NCBI GenBank assembly: GCA_039197065.1
Contig: JBCCUL010000004.1
Span: forward strand, 62,001 to 126,000
Length of the DNA stretch: 64,000 bases
Direction: 5' to 3'
Origin: JANQPX01 sp039197065
Lineage (GTDB): Bacteria; Pseudomonadota; Alphaproteobacteria; Geminicoccales; Geminicoccaceae
Part shown: in pieces, positions 35,721 through 44,962 of the stretch
How positions within the stretch are numbered: the first letter of the stretch is position 1
Layout: the number at the start of each line of letters is the position of its first letter
The notes under the pieces: generated by a model
What the model was told of the DNA's origin: nothing
What the model saw: only the letters and a program-made list of their open reading frames with translations
Databases searched by the model: none
Position numbers and translations under genes: made by a program

Positions 35721-36722
35721 CTAGTAGTCGACCTGGATCGTCACGACGCCAGCGGTGGTTGAGTCACCATCGGCATCGGAGTCCTCGTCGTTAAAGGCGA
35801 TGTCGCCCTTGACGGTTACGCCTGGGAAAAGGCCATAGTCGGCAGCCAAAGAGAACACGCCGACCTCATCACCGCCATCCGGATCATCATAGGAATAACC
35901 AGCACTGACATTGGCAGGACCAAAGCCGTAGGTGGCACCGACCGTAAAGGCGTCACCTTCGGCCAGATCTTCCTTGATGATGTAGCCGGCACCGATGCCG
36001 AGACCACCAAACTCGACGCCACCACCGATGCCATAGTCTTCGAGGTCATCACCGACAGCATCCTCACCGTCACCAATACTGGCGACTGCGGTCAGCGTGA
36101 TGTCAGCACCACCAGCGGATGTGGTGAAGTTGGCACCGAGCTCGACGTGATCTTCGATGTCATCCGCATCGTCGTTGTCACCCTCGGCGTCACCGGTATC
36201 AACCGTGTAGCTGGCACCCAACTGGAAGCCGCTGACGCGCGGCGTGAAATAGGTCACCTTCGCGGCATCACCTGAATCGGTCACGCCCGGCAGGGCAAGA
36301 TTGGCCGAGTCGCCATCGATACCGCCGGTGCCTGCCTGGAAGTCTTCACCACCGACAAACATGTTGTCGGCAGCGCCGTCTTCACGGCCGAGTTCGACAC
36401 GACCGAACCCGCCCCAGAAGGCCAACCGGGTCTCGTCAGCGTTGAACGCCTCAGAACCACCAGCATCGGCGTCAGTCTCGAGCTCGACCTTGGCGGAATA
36501 GTTGATGCCATTCTCGGCAGCACCTTCGGCTTCGATCTTGGTCTCGGAGTCCATAAAGAAGGTGTAGCCGCGCTCGGCGTCGTCGACGGTCTCTTCGTCA
36601 CCGACGGAGGCACCGAACTCAACCTGACCCGACAGGGTCACCTCGATGTCCGCAAGTGCCGGCGTCGCCAAGGCGAAAGCGCCAACAAGAGCAGTACTGC
36701 TCAGAAGAAGTTTCTTAGTCAT
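35721..36722 (-). CDS. Acidic general porin
   Basis: A Gram-negative trimeric-type porin of 333 residues. It has a signal peptide (MTKKLLLSSTALVGAFALATPALA), the first strand EVTLSGQVEFGASVG, the L3-region-like segment GRVELGREDGAADN, and a C-terminal strand ending in Tyr (VVTIQVDY). The surface loops are extremely rich in Asp and Glu, for example DTGDAEGDNDDADDIED, giving a very low predicted pI. This would suit high-salt or marine conditions and cation passage (inference). ATG at 36722 was chosen over a longer frame. Confidence 0.9.
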   Translation of the reverse strand: MTKKLLLSSTALVGAFALATPALADIEVTLSGQVEFGASVGDEETVDDAERGYTFFMDSETKIEAEGAAENGINYSAKVELETDADAGGSEAFNADETRLAFWGGFGRVELGREDGAADNMFVGGEDFQAGTGGIDGDSANLALPGVTDSGDAAKVTYFTPRVSGFQLGASYTVDTGDAEGDNDDADDIEDHVELGANFTTSAGGADITLTAVASIGDGEDAVGDDLEDYGIGGGVEFGGLGIGAGYIIKEDLAEGDAFTVGATYGFGPANVSAGYSYDDPDGGDEVGVFSLAADYGLFPGVTVKGDIAFNDEDSDADGDSTTAGVVTIQVDY

Positions 36723-36944
36723 GATCCCGTTCTCCACTCGCACCCGCTAGGGCATCTTTTTCGACTTTGAGATGAGTGCTTTTACCCTTAGAGCACCCGA
36801 TGAGGCGAACTCTCAACAATACCTGTTAACCATTTGAAGGCTGGCGGTTCAACAATGTATTGCGGGCAAGTGAAACAAATAAGTCGCGATGTGGCAGAAA
36901 GGACACAAAGGATCCGAACGCTCTGAGAAAACGGCTCCGGCCGC

Positions 36945-38147
36945 TTAGATCGTCTCGGTTAAACGCATGTTTCCTAAGTCAGTTAGCAGCTTGTCAAGCG
37001 CGCTGGCCGGACGATCCGGGAAGGCGCTGTCCAGATCGCTCCGCGAAAATTGTTGCCGCTTGAGCACCCAGCCGACCAGGTCGGCGACATCGCCGGGCAC
37101 CTCGACGGCCTGGCGCGATCCTGCCTTGACCAGACCATAACGCCCGCCCTGCTCGATCAGTTTGATGTCCTGATTGTGGACCCTGTAGCTGATGTCGACA
37201 GGTGTCTGCACCAGCGCAGGCAAGTCGTAATTGTGACGCGGGTAGGAGAAGCTCTTTTGAAAAGCCGTGACGGCGGCCGCGGTCTTGGGATCCTTCAGGA
37301 TGCCGCCGATGGTTTCGGCGAGAGCTGACAGATGATCATCAAGCCCATCCTTGTCCGGCCTCGGCAGGTTGGCGCGAAAGGCCGGTTCGGCCAGCACCTT
37401 GTCGAACAGCATGGTCATGATGTCCATGCCGATCGGATAGGTCGCGCCGAAGGCGATGTGAACCGCGCCGCCTTCATCGGCGAGCGCGTCGTGATACTGA
37501 CCGCGCGGCAGATAGAGAAGATCGCCAGGCTCCATCAGGACATCCATAAGGAGCTTGCCCTTGGCCTTTTCATGATGCTCGCGCCCAAGCGTCTTGAACA
37601 TCGGGTGAGCTATCGGATCCGTCGCCCGCCCTTCATAGATGTGCCAGGTCTTGGTGCCCTCGACGTGCACGGCATAGACATCATGGGTGTCGAAGTGAGC
37701 GGCGAAACCCTGGCGCCGTTTCGACGAGCAATAGAGATTGCCCTGGATCTTGGCGCCGAGCGCTTGCTCCATCGTCTTTGAGAAAGCGGTCAGGCCGGTG
37801 CTCAGATGGTCGATGTCATTCGCGACCAGGGTGGCGCCCTTCTGCAGATAGTCCTGGACCTTGCCCGGGTCGGGCCGCATGACCTGCCCGCCGTCCCGGC
37901 CGGCCGTCGGCTGACAATAGGCTTGCGCCGGCACCGGTTCCTTGTCGAGCACGAGCATAAGCGAAGCCTGCGACCAGATGGGGGCCTGGCCCAGAAGATC
38001 GTTCAGGAGCGGCCAGCTCATCACCTTGGCGAACTTGTCGGCGGCGCCTTTCAGGTGAAGAGGCTTCTTCCCTTCGTACTCATTCAGGAAGGCATCGGCG
38101 CCGATCGGCGCCATGATGTCGTCGAAGTCAAAGGGTGCTTCAAGCAT
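36945..38147 (-). CDS. Cupin (JmjC-like) 2-oxoglutarate oxygenase, ribosomal-oxygenase type
   Basis: A cupin_4/YcfD-like oxygenase of 400 residues. The iron-binding facial triad is visible: HFD (H151, D153) in GFAAHFDTHDVYAVHVEG, and the distal His219 in LYLPRGQYHD. Characterised relatives hydroxylate an arginine of ribosomal protein L16; the substrate here is inferred only. The C-terminal winged-helix-like region (about 300-400) is present. It is divergent from the YggS gene. Confidence 0.85.
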   Translation of the reverse strand: MLEAPFDFDDIMAPIGADAFLNEYEGKKPLHLKGAADKFAKVMSWPLLNDLLGQAPIWSQASLMLVLDKEPVPAQAYCQPTAGRDGGQVMRPDPGKVQDYLQKGATLVANDIDHLSTGLTAFSKTMEQALGAKIQGNLYCSSKRRQGFAAHFDTHDVYAVHVEGTKTWHIYEGRATDPIAHPMFKTLGREHHEKAKGKLLMDVLMEPGDLLYLPRGQYHDALADEGGAVHIAFGATYPIGMDIMTMLFDKVLAEPAFRANLPRPDKDGLDDHLSALAETIGGILKDPKTAAAVTAFQKSFSYPRHNYDLPALVQTPVDISYRVHNQDIKLIEQGGRYGLVKAGSRQAVEVPGDVADLVGWVLKRQQFSRSDLDSAFPDRPASALDKLLTDLGNMRLTETI

Positions 38148-38263
38148 GCTGGTCTCCCAAAGGCCTGCCGTCGAGCGCGACGCTGCCGCGATGCACGGTC
38201 TTCCGGATTGACCGCGGCCATGGCTCGACTAGGTTGTCAGCGGTTCGGCCGGGAGAAAATTGC

Positions 38264-38968
38264 ATGGCAGACGACCAGGGACAAGGCGAGGCGCCCATGC
38301 CGGTTGCCCAGAACCTGCAACGGATAAGAGATGAGATCGGCGAGGCGGCTAAGGAATCCGGCCGCAGCCCTGAGGACGTGACCCTGGTCGCCGTCAGCAA
38401 GGCCCAGCCCGAAGAGCGGGTGCAGGCGGCTCTGGACGCTGGTCATCGGATTTTCGGCGAGAACTACGTGCAGCCGGCACTCGCCCTCTGGCCCGGCTTG
38501 AAAGAGCGCTATCCGGATGTCCGGCTGCACATGATCGGGGCGATACAGAGCAAGAAGGCCAGGGACGTGGTCGGTCTGTTCGACGTGATCGAGACCATCG
38601 ATCGCGAGAAGCTGGCGCGCGCCTTGGCGAAGGAGATGAATGCCTTGGGGCGGCGCCCCGCCTGTCTCATTCAGGTCAATACCGGCGAGGAAGCGCAGAA
38701 AGCCGGTGTTCATCCTGCCGAGACGGACGCCTTCGTCGCCCTTTGCCGCGACGAGCTCGGCCTTCCGATCGAAGGACTTATGTGCGTGCCGCCGGTGGAC
38801 GACGAGCCGGCGATGCACTTTGCGCTCCTGGCCAAGATGGCCAGGCGCAACGACCTTCAGATTCTCTCGATGGGCATGAGCGCCGACTTCGAGGTCGGCG
38901 TGCAGTTCGGGGCGACGCATGTAAGGGTGGGCAGCGCTATCTTCGGCGCCCGGCTTCCAAAAACCTGA
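38264..38968 (+). CDS. YggS-family pyridoxal-phosphate homeostasis protein
   Basis: A PLP-binding, alanine-racemase-fold protein of 234 residues. The PLP lysine is in TLVAVSKAQP (Lys46). The family motifs IFGENYVQ, LHMIGAIQSKKARDV, LIQVNTGEEAQKAG and LSMGMSADFEVGVQFGATHVRVGSAIFG are all present. These proteins buffer PLP and affect amino-acid metabolism. GGGAGA at 38251-38256 supports ATG at 38264. Confidence 0.95.
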   Translation: MADDQGQGEAPMPVAQNLQRIRDEIGEAAKESGRSPEDVTLVAVSKAQPEERVQAALDAGHRIFGENYVQPALALWPGLKERYPDVRLHMIGAIQSKKARDVVGLFDVIETIDREKLARALAKEMNALGRRPACLIQVNTGEEAQKAGVHPAETDAFVALCRDELGLPIEGLMCVPPVDDEPAMHFALLAKMARRNDLQILSMGMSADFEVGVQFGATHVRVGSAIFGARLPKT

Positions 38969-39081
38969 TCAGGCCCGGACGCGAGGCTCGCGGCGACACC
39001 TGAAAGAAGCACCAGCGCCACGCAAAGGGCGATGACGATGCGGACGGGCTTGATCGGGTTCTTCGCTTGCTGCCTTGCCAT
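38857..39081 (-). CDS. Possible small membrane protein antisense to the yggS 3' end
   Basis: A 74-residue frame with a basic N-terminus (MARQQAKNPIKPVR), one strong hydrophobic helix (about 15-35) and a polar tail. GAAGGGG lies at a good distance before the ATG. The last 112 bp are antisense to the yggS gene, so the C-terminal third may be a shadow and the real protein could differ. No family was recognised. Confidence 0.35.
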   Translation of the reverse strand: MARQQAKNPIKPVRIVIALCVALVLLSGVAASLASGPDQVFGSRAPKIALPTLTCVAPNCTPTSKSALMPIERI

Positions 39082-39166
39082 CGCGCACCCCTTCGCCGTT
39101 GGCCCATTCATCACCCTCAATGATGTGAATAGAAGCTCCGTCCTGAACGAAACCTGATGCCCCCGT

Positions 39167-39628
39167 TCATCTGCCGTTCATTTTGGTATCGATCGCCTGT
39201 CGCCTCGCCCGTCGGGTATCGATACCGCCTTTGGCGCCCCAAGGTTCTCTCTTCTGCGATGGCTCAGACCGCGTCGGCCGCTCACCAACCTCCGACACAT
39301 TCTCGGCGATCGATGGCTCGCCGATATCCTCATAGAGCGTCCTCGCTTCCGGCGCCGGCCCGCGCCGCTCGCCGAGCGCTACGATGCGAATGACACGGAT
39401 GTCGTGACCCTGAGCGAAGGTCAGCACATCGCCGGGGCGGACTTTGTAGTGGGGTTTGGTGACCAGCATGCGGTTGATGCGGATCTTGCCCTTGCTGGCG
39501 ATCGTTGCGGCAAGCCCTCTTGTTTTGAAAAAACGCGCCTGCCAGAGCCATTTGTCGAGGCGAAGGCCGTCGCCCTGGCTTTTGCATAGCTCGTTGTTGT
39601 CTCGGCCGCTGCGCTGTTTTCCCGACAT
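39167..39628 (-). CDS. S4-domain RNA-binding protein (Hsp15-like)
   Basis: An S4 domain occupies about residues 20-80 (LRLDKWLWQARFFKTRGLA, then GKIRINRMLVTKPHYKVRPGD), followed by a basic, low-complexity tail. E. coli Hsp15 relatives bind stalled 50S subunits. The ATG at 39628 overlaps the helicase stop by one base (TGATG), so the two are translationally coupled; this pairing is conserved in Alphaproteobacteria. Confidence 0.92.
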   Translation of the reverse strand: MSGKQRSGRDNNELCKSQGDGLRLDKWLWQARFFKTRGLAATIASKGKIRINRMLVTKPHYKVRPGDVLTFAQGHDIRVIRIVALGERRGPAPEARTLYEDIGEPSIAENVSEVGERPTRSEPSQKREPWGAKGGIDTRRARRQAIDTKMNGR

Positions 39629-42153
39629 CACGTTCCCGTTTTGAAGCGGAGGTCTTTGAGGGCTGCAAAGGGCGAAGCAGCCGCATGGCCGGCCTCTTTC
39701 GCCTTCTTTTTGGCGGATCGTTTGCGTGGGCGCACCGCCTTGCGTCGGTAACGCCCTTCGGCATCTGCCCTAAAGCCGAGCTTTTGGACGACCGCGCTCA
39801 AATCCTCGCGGCTAAGGCCGGTCAGGGCCATCATGGCGGGCGAAAGCTCGAAGATGGCACCATCTCTCGACGCCTGTCGCAGATCGGCCGCCAGACGCTC
39901 GACGATATCGATCCTAAGGGCGACATGACCGAGTTTCTCGAAGCCGATGGCGGCTGCATAACCCTCTTCGAAAGCGGACGCGTCCAGCGACACCCGGCCG
40001 GAGGTTGGCGGCTTTAGATTTTGGTGACCATGCTGGACGGCAAAGAGCCTGGCGCGCAGCTCGACGGCTTTCGCCTTGAGCATGGACGGCAGAAAAATGT
40101 GACGGACGCCGAAACGCACACCCAGTTTGGAGAGCCGTCGTCTCGCCGTTTTCGACAGCCCCTTCACCTGCGCATCGGCGTCGGCTGCGGGCAGATTGCC
40201 GAGACTTTCCACCAGAAGAAAGGCGATGCCGCGCGCCGGACCCTCCAGTTCTGCAGCCTGCAAATCGCGGAGATCGGCGGTCAGCGCGGCCAGATGGGCA
40301 TCGAGCCAGATGGCGAGACGCCGCCGCACCGCCTCGCGCGCATGCCCGTCGAGCTGATCGCTCACCAGCGCTTCAAGCCTCGGCGCCAGCGGCGTCGCCC
40401 CGGCAAGAAGGCGGCCGACCGGCGGCGCCGACTGCTGACTTTTTTCGCTCCAGAGGATGCGGCCCTGGTCATCCAGGGAAAAGGCTTCATCCTTCGAGGC
40501 GATCAGGGCTTTGACCCGGCGCTTCAGCTCCGGGCCGATCACCCGCCTCGCAGCTGCGTTGATCGCACGACGCTCGATCTCGCCATTCTCGGGCTTTTTC
40601 TGACCGAGGACCGGCTGCAGCCCCTCGATGCGGCCGACCTCATGGCCTTCGATCATGACCACGCCGTCGTCCGCGACGGCGCCGAGCGGGCCGCCTTCCT
40701 GCAGGCTCTTCAAGAGGATCTGCGTGCGCCGGTCGACGAAGCGCTGGGTGAGGCGTTCATGCAGCGCGTCGCTCAGCCGATCCTCGACGTCTCTCGCGCG
40801 GTTCTGCCAATGATCGGGATCGTCCAGCCACTCGGCGCGGTGGGTCATGTAGGTCCAGGTGCGGATATGGGCGAGCCTGGTGGTGAGCGCGTCGATGTCG
40901 CCCTCGGTGCGCTCCAGCCTGGCAATCTGATCCGCCACCCAGTCCGACGGCAGTCGGCGGCCGCCGACGAGGTGATCGAAGACCGTCTCGAGAAGATTGA
41001 GATGATTGTCGGTCAGGGTTTTGCGGAAATCCGGGATCTGGCAGACCGACCACAGGAGCTCGATGGATGGCCGGTCGCCGGCGCGTTGCCTAATTCGCTC
41101 CTTCCTGGAAAGAGTCTTCAGACTGATGTGGTCGAGCGCGTTGCCGGTTTTTCTCAAGCATTCGAAGGGCGGTGGCGTATCGAGACTGTCGAGAAGGTCG
41201 TCGAGCGAGTGGAAATCGAGCCCGGCATGGCGCCAGCGCAGCTCCTTGATCGCCGGAAAATCATGAGTCTCGATCGATTCAACCAGCCTCGGGTCGAGGT
41301 CGCCGACGTCAATGGTAGTGCCGAAGGTACCGTCCTGCATGTGGCGTCCGGCGCGTCCCGCGATCTGGCCGATCTCGTTCGGCATCAGCTCGCGGGTCTC
41401 GCGGCCGTCGAACTTGATCGTGCTGGCGAGCGCCACATGGGTGAGGTCCATATTGAGGCCCATGCCGATGGCGTCGGTGGCGACCAGATAGTCGACCTCG
41501 CCTTCCTGATAGAGGGCGACCTGCGCGTTTCTGGTTCTCGGGCTGAGCGAACCGAGCACCACGGCAGCACCGCCGCGCTGGCGGCGGATCAGCTCGGCAA
41601 AAGCGTAGACGTCACGCGCGGTAAACGCGACGACCGCGCTTCGTTTCGGCAGGCGCGTGACCTTGCTTGGCTCGGCATAGGAGAGCGTCGAGAAACGCGG
41701 TCGGGTGAGCACTTCGGCCTCCGGCACCAGGCGCTTCAAGAGCGGCCTGATGGTATCGGCGCCGAGAAACATGGTCTCGCTGGCACCGCGCGCTCTAAGC
41801 AGTCGATCGGTAAAGACATGACCGCGCTCGCGATCGGCGGCGAGCTGAATCTCGTCGACGGCCAGGAAGTCGACATCGAGGTCTTCCGGCATGGCCTCGA
41901 CGGTCGCCACCCAATAGCGAGCTGTCTTGGGCTGGATTTTTTCCTCGCCGGTGATCAGCGCGACCTGCTGCGCACCCTTCTCGATCACGATGCGATCGTA
42001 GATTTCTCGCGCCAGCAGTCGAAGGGGGAAGCCGATCAGCCCGGTTCGGTGGGCCAGCATGCGCTCGACCGCGAAATGGGTCTTCCCGGTGTTGGTCGGG
42101 CCGAGGACGGCGAGAACGCGTTGGTGGTCTAGAGGCGACGACATCATGACCAT
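39628..42153 (-). CDS. SUV3-like DEAD/DEAH RNA helicase
   Basis: A superfamily 2 helicase of about 841 residues. Walker A is GPTNTGKT (18-25), the DExH-type box is DEIQ (100-103), and motif VI is QIAGRAGR. These are features of the mitochondrial SUV3 group, whose bacterial members are alphaproteobacterial. A Lys/Arg-rich tail (RKAVRPRKRSAKKKAKE) ends the protein. The frame is open upstream to 42399, but the first 82 residues there look non-coding and would run into the htpG promoter, so I start at the ATG cluster 42153/42147/42144. It is divergent from htpG. Confidence 0.9.
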   Translation of the reverse strand: MVMMSSPLDHQRVLAVLGPTNTGKTHFAVERMLAHRTGLIGFPLRLLAREIYDRIVIEKGAQQVALITGEEKIQPKTARYWVATVEAMPEDLDVDFLAVDEIQLAADRERGHVFTDRLLRARGASETMFLGADTIRPLLKRLVPEAEVLTRPRFSTLSYAEPSKVTRLPKRSAVVAFTARDVYAFAELIRRQRGGAAVVLGSLSPRTRNAQVALYQEGEVDYLVATDAIGMGLNMDLTHVALASTIKFDGRETRELMPNEIGQIAGRAGRHMQDGTFGTTIDVGDLDPRLVESIETHDFPAIKELRWRHAGLDFHSLDDLLDSLDTPPPFECLRKTGNALDHISLKTLSRKERIRQRAGDRPSIELLWSVCQIPDFRKTLTDNHLNLLETVFDHLVGGRRLPSDWVADQIARLERTEGDIDALTTRLAHIRTWTYMTHRAEWLDDPDHWQNRARDVEDRLSDALHERLTQRFVDRRTQILLKSLQEGGPLGAVADDGVVMIEGHEVGRIEGLQPVLGQKKPENGEIERRAINAAARRVIGPELKRRVKALIASKDEAFSLDDQGRILWSEKSQQSAPPVGRLLAGATPLAPRLEALVSDQLDGHAREAVRRRLAIWLDAHLAALTADLRDLQAAELEGPARGIAFLLVESLGNLPAADADAQVKGLSKTARRRLSKLGVRFGVRHIFLPSMLKAKAVELRARLFAVQHGHQNLKPPTSGRVSLDASAFEEGYAAAIGFEKLGHVALRIDIVERLAADLRQASRDGAIFELSPAMMALTGLSREDLSAVVQKLGFRADAEGRYRRKAVRPRKRSAKKKAKEAGHAAASPFAALKDLRFKTGT

Positions 42154-42327
42154 GACAGGACTATGAGGCGTTCGGTTCGCGCTGACAAGCCGACCGAGCC
42201 GGTCGATGCTGTACTTTAGAGTGTGCTCTGCAACTGCTCCCAGCGATTGCCGCATCGCCGCCCAGGCGACGTCGCAACTAGCCCAACCAGCACTGAGCCA
42301 AGCAACCGATGTCGCCGCACGACATGC

Positions 42328-42356
42328 TTGAACGCCGATCGTTGAACGACTACATG
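42328..42356 (+). promoter_or_regulatory. Probable heat-shock-type promoter of htpG
   Basis: CTTGAAC with TTGAAC at 42328-42333, 17-bp spacer, and CTACATG with TACATG at 42351-42356, about 50 bp before htpG. The leading CTTGAA resembles RpoH -35 elements. Confidence 0.45.
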
Positions 42357-42404
42357 CGGCCATGCCGCTTGGGGCGGCGGATTTGAAGACAGGGGACACA
42401 AGGC

Positions 42405-44321
42405 ATGACGGCGGAAAAGCAGCCTTTTGAGGCTGAAGTCGGGCGCGTGCTCGACCTGGTGATCAACTCGCTCTATCAACATCGCGACATTTTCCTGCGC
42501 GAGCTCATCTCGAATGCTTCGGACGCCTGCGATCGCCTGCGCTATGCGGCGATCAGCGACGACAGCCTGATGGGCGAAGGCGCCGAACTCAAGATCATGC
42601 TGACCCCGGACAGCGCCGCCGGCACGCTCACCATCGACGATAACGGCATCGGCATGAGCCGGGATGAGCTGATCGAAAATCTCGGCACGATCGCGCGCTC
42701 CGGCACGGCGCGTTTCGCCGATGCCCTCTCCGGCGACAAGAAGGCCGATGTCAATCTGATCGGTCAGTTCGGCGTCGGCTTCTATTCCGCGTTCATGGTG
42801 GCGGATCAGGTCGACGTGATGTCGTCGAAGGCGGGCGAAGGCATTGCGCATCGCTGGTCATCCGACGGCAAGACCGGCTTCACCGTCGACAAGGTGATGG
42901 ACGGAGCGCCGAACGGGACGAGGGTCGTCCTCCATTTGAGAGAGGATGCGAAGGAGTTTCTGGACGAATATCGGCTTCGCCATGTCGTCCGCAGCTATTC
43001 CGATCACATCGCCATTCCGATCATGTTCCAGGGCGAAGCTAAGCCTGAAGAACCCAAGGAAGGCGAGGAAAAATCCGACGAACTGGTCGTACCAGAGGCG
43101 CAGCAGATCAACGAAGCGAGTGCGCTTTGGACCCGGCCGAAATCGGAGATCACGGACGAGCAGTATAAAGAATTCTACCACCATGTCGGCCACGCCTATG
43201 ACGATCCCTGGACGCGTCTGCATGTACAGGCCGAAGGGCTCGTCTCCTATCAGGCGCTGTTGTTCGTCCCGAGCGTGCAGCCGATGGACCTCTTCGATCC
43301 GAAGCGCGAGCATCAGGTTAAGCTCTACGTCAAACGCGTCTTCATCACGGACGGCCTCGAAGGTCTGATGCCGCGCTATCTGCGCTTCGTGAAGGGCGTC
43401 ATCGACACCGAGGATCTGCAGCTTAATGTCAGCCGCGAAACGCTGCAGCACGCCGCCGTGCTCGCCAAGATCAAGAAGGATCTGGTGAAGCGCATCCTGG
43501 ACGAGCTCACCAAGCGCGCCAAGGCCGAGGATGGCGACTACGACACCTTCTGGGAGCAGTTCGGTCAAGTCATCAAGGAGGGCATCTACGAGGATCAGGA
43601 GCAACGGGAAAAGCTGCTGGAGCTCGCGCGTTTCCGTTCCACCCATGATGACGGCTGGGTCAGCCTTGCCGACTATGTCGGCCGCATGAAGGAAGGCCAG
43701 GACGCCATCTACACCATCTCAGGCGAAAATCTGGGCGCGCTCAAGACCAGCCCGCAGCTCGAAGGGGCGCGCGCCAAGGGCGTCGAGGTGCTGTTGCTCG
43801 CCGACAATATCGACGATTTCTGGCTGCCGCAGGCTGACAGATATCAGGACAAACCGTTCAAGTCCCTGACCCGAGGCGACGTCGATCTCTCCAAGATCGA
43901 AGGCGACGCCGACGAAAAAGACGACGACTCGTCCGCGAAGGTCGAGGGCGAAGACCTCGACAAGCTGGTCGCCGCGCTTAAGGACAAGCTCGGCGACAAG
44001 GTTGCTGATGTGCGCGCATCCGCACGGCTCACCGAAAGTGCGGTTTGCCTGGTGGCCGACGAGAGCGGCATGGACATGCGCCTCGAGCGTTTTCTGAAAC
44101 AGCACCAGCAGCTCGGCGAGCTTTCCAAGCGGATCCTGGAGATCAACCCCAAGCACGACCTGATCCGGCGCATGGCGGCCGATCCGGCGAGCGATGAGCT
44201 CGGCGAGCTTGCGGAGCTTCTGTTCGATCAGGCGCTGATCATCGAGGGCGAGCCACTGCCTGATCCAGGGGCCTTCTCAAGACGCATGAGCGCCTTTCTC
44301 ACCAAAGGCCTCGCTGCCTAG
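42405..44321 (+). CDS. htpG: Molecular chaperone HtpG (Hsp90)
   Basis: Bacterial Hsp90, 638 residues. The GHKL ATPase domain is complete: ELISNASDACDRLRY, DDNGIGMSRDELI, and the lid with IGQFGVGFYSAFMVAD. The middle domain (LYVKRVFITDG, QLNVSRETLQ) and C-terminal dimerisation domain follow. Its TAG stop lies inside a family A repeat, and a strong terminator follows the repeat. Confidence 0.98.
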   Translation: MTAEKQPFEAEVGRVLDLVINSLYQHRDIFLRELISNASDACDRLRYAAISDDSLMGEGAELKIMLTPDSAAGTLTIDDNGIGMSRDELIENLGTIARSGTARFADALSGDKKADVNLIGQFGVGFYSAFMVADQVDVMSSKAGEGIAHRWSSDGKTGFTVDKVMDGAPNGTRVVLHLREDAKEFLDEYRLRHVVRSYSDHIAIPIMFQGEAKPEEPKEGEEKSDELVVPEAQQINEASALWTRPKSEITDEQYKEFYHHVGHAYDDPWTRLHVQAEGLVSYQALLFVPSVQPMDLFDPKREHQVKLYVKRVFITDGLEGLMPRYLRFVKGVIDTEDLQLNVSRETLQHAAVLAKIKKDLVKRILDELTKRAKAEDGDYDTFWEQFGQVIKEGIYEDQEQREKLLELARFRSTHDDGWVSLADYVGRMKEGQDAIYTISGENLGALKTSPQLEGARAKGVEVLLLADNIDDFWLPQADRYQDKPFKSLTRGDVDLSKIEGDADEKDDDSSAKVEGEDLDKLVAALKDKLGDKVADVRASARLTESAVCLVADESGMDMRLERFLKQHQQLGELSKRILEINPKHDLIRRMAADPASDELGELAELLFDQALIIEGEPLPDPGAFSRRMSAFLTKGLAA

Positions 44322-44447
44322 AGCATTTCCGGGGCAAGTCGATCCAGCCCGCACCCCCTCCCGACCACCCATAGGGTAACCTTGCATTGGGTGGTCGGGA
44401 GGGGGTGCGGGCTGGTGCCGCGTAAACCTGACTAGAAAATGCTCTAG
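44318..44447 (+). repeat. Family A palindromic element, copy 3
   Basis: A 130-bp copy in the same orientation as copy 1. Its terminal CTAG supplies the htpG TAG stop (44319-44321). The loop is inverted relative to copy 1. Confidence 0.93.
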
Positions 44448-44470
44448 TCCTGCCAATACCTCGCAAAACA

Positions 44471-44503
44471 AAAAGAGCCCCCGCGGATGACGGGGGCTCT
44501 TTT
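44471..44503. terminator. Bidirectional terminator between htpG and the NPC lipoprotein gene
   Basis: A 13-bp perfect stem (AAAAGAGCCCCCG, 44471-44483, with 44491-44503) and 7-base loop. The runs of A and T flank it on both sides, so it can serve both convergent genes. Confidence 0.9.
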
Positions 44504-44550
44504 GCATCGATGACCCAGCGGCCGGCAGAGCGGCCGTGATCAGATGTCGA

Positions 44551-44859
44551 TCAGCTGGCCGCGCAAGGGTTGCACGGATTGCAGGGATTGCACGGGTTGG
44601 CCGCGCAGGGGTTGCAAGGATTGCACGGGTTGCAGGGATTGGCCGCACAGGGGTTGCAGGGATTGCACGGGTTGCAGGGATTGGCAGCCGCACAGGGGTT
44701 GCAGGGCGTGACCGCGTCGACGGCAGCCCCGGCATCCTCACCGAGACCCTTCACGGTGTTGCAGCCGGAAAGCGCAACGGCGCTGCCCAGAACGAACGTG
44801 GTGGCGGCCAGCGTGCGGATGGCCGTGCTGGAAAGAAGTCGACGGTTCTGTTCACTCAT
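44551..44859 (-). CDS. Cys-rich lipoprotein with NPC tandem repeats
   Basis: A 102-residue predicted lipoprotein. It has a signal peptide with lipobox ALSGC and an entericidin-like mature start (NTVKGLGEDAGAAVDA). After a TPCNPCAA lead-in it has three copies of a 14-residue unit consisting of four NPC triplets flanked by Ala, then Ala-Ser. That gives 15 cysteines counting the lipidated one. At DNA level the unit is a 42-bp tandem repeat at about 44557-44690. The regular Cys-x-x-Cys spacing suggests metal binding or dense disulfide bonding at the outer membrane; no function is known to me. GAGGGGGG precedes the ATG at 44859, and a strong terminator follows. It is monocistronic. Confidence 0.82.
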   Translation of the reverse strand: MSEQNRRLLSSTAIRTLAATTFVLGSAVALSGCNTVKGLGEDAGAAVDAVTPCNPCAAANPCNPCNPCNPCAANPCNPCNPCNPCAANPCNPCNPCNPCAAS

Positions 44860-44962
44860 GATCTCATCCCCCCTCGGGATATGTAGAATTACTGATGCAG
44901 GCTCATTACACGACAGTTTAAAGAACTGCAAATTCATCCTGTAGATGGCAATTGATCTTCGA

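Noticed and set aside
40021..42132. 703-codon plus-strand frame opposite the helicase
   Set aside because: Antisense shadow in high-GC DNA; composition lacks recognisable domains while the minus strand encodes a complete helicase.
42154..42399. N-terminal extension of the helicase to 42399
   Set aside because: The extra 82 residues show no family similarity and would overlap the htpG promoter region.
44551..44700. 42-bp tandem repeats considered as a CRISPR array
   Set aside because: The repeats are contiguous without unique spacers and encode in-frame NPC triplets of a lipoprotein.
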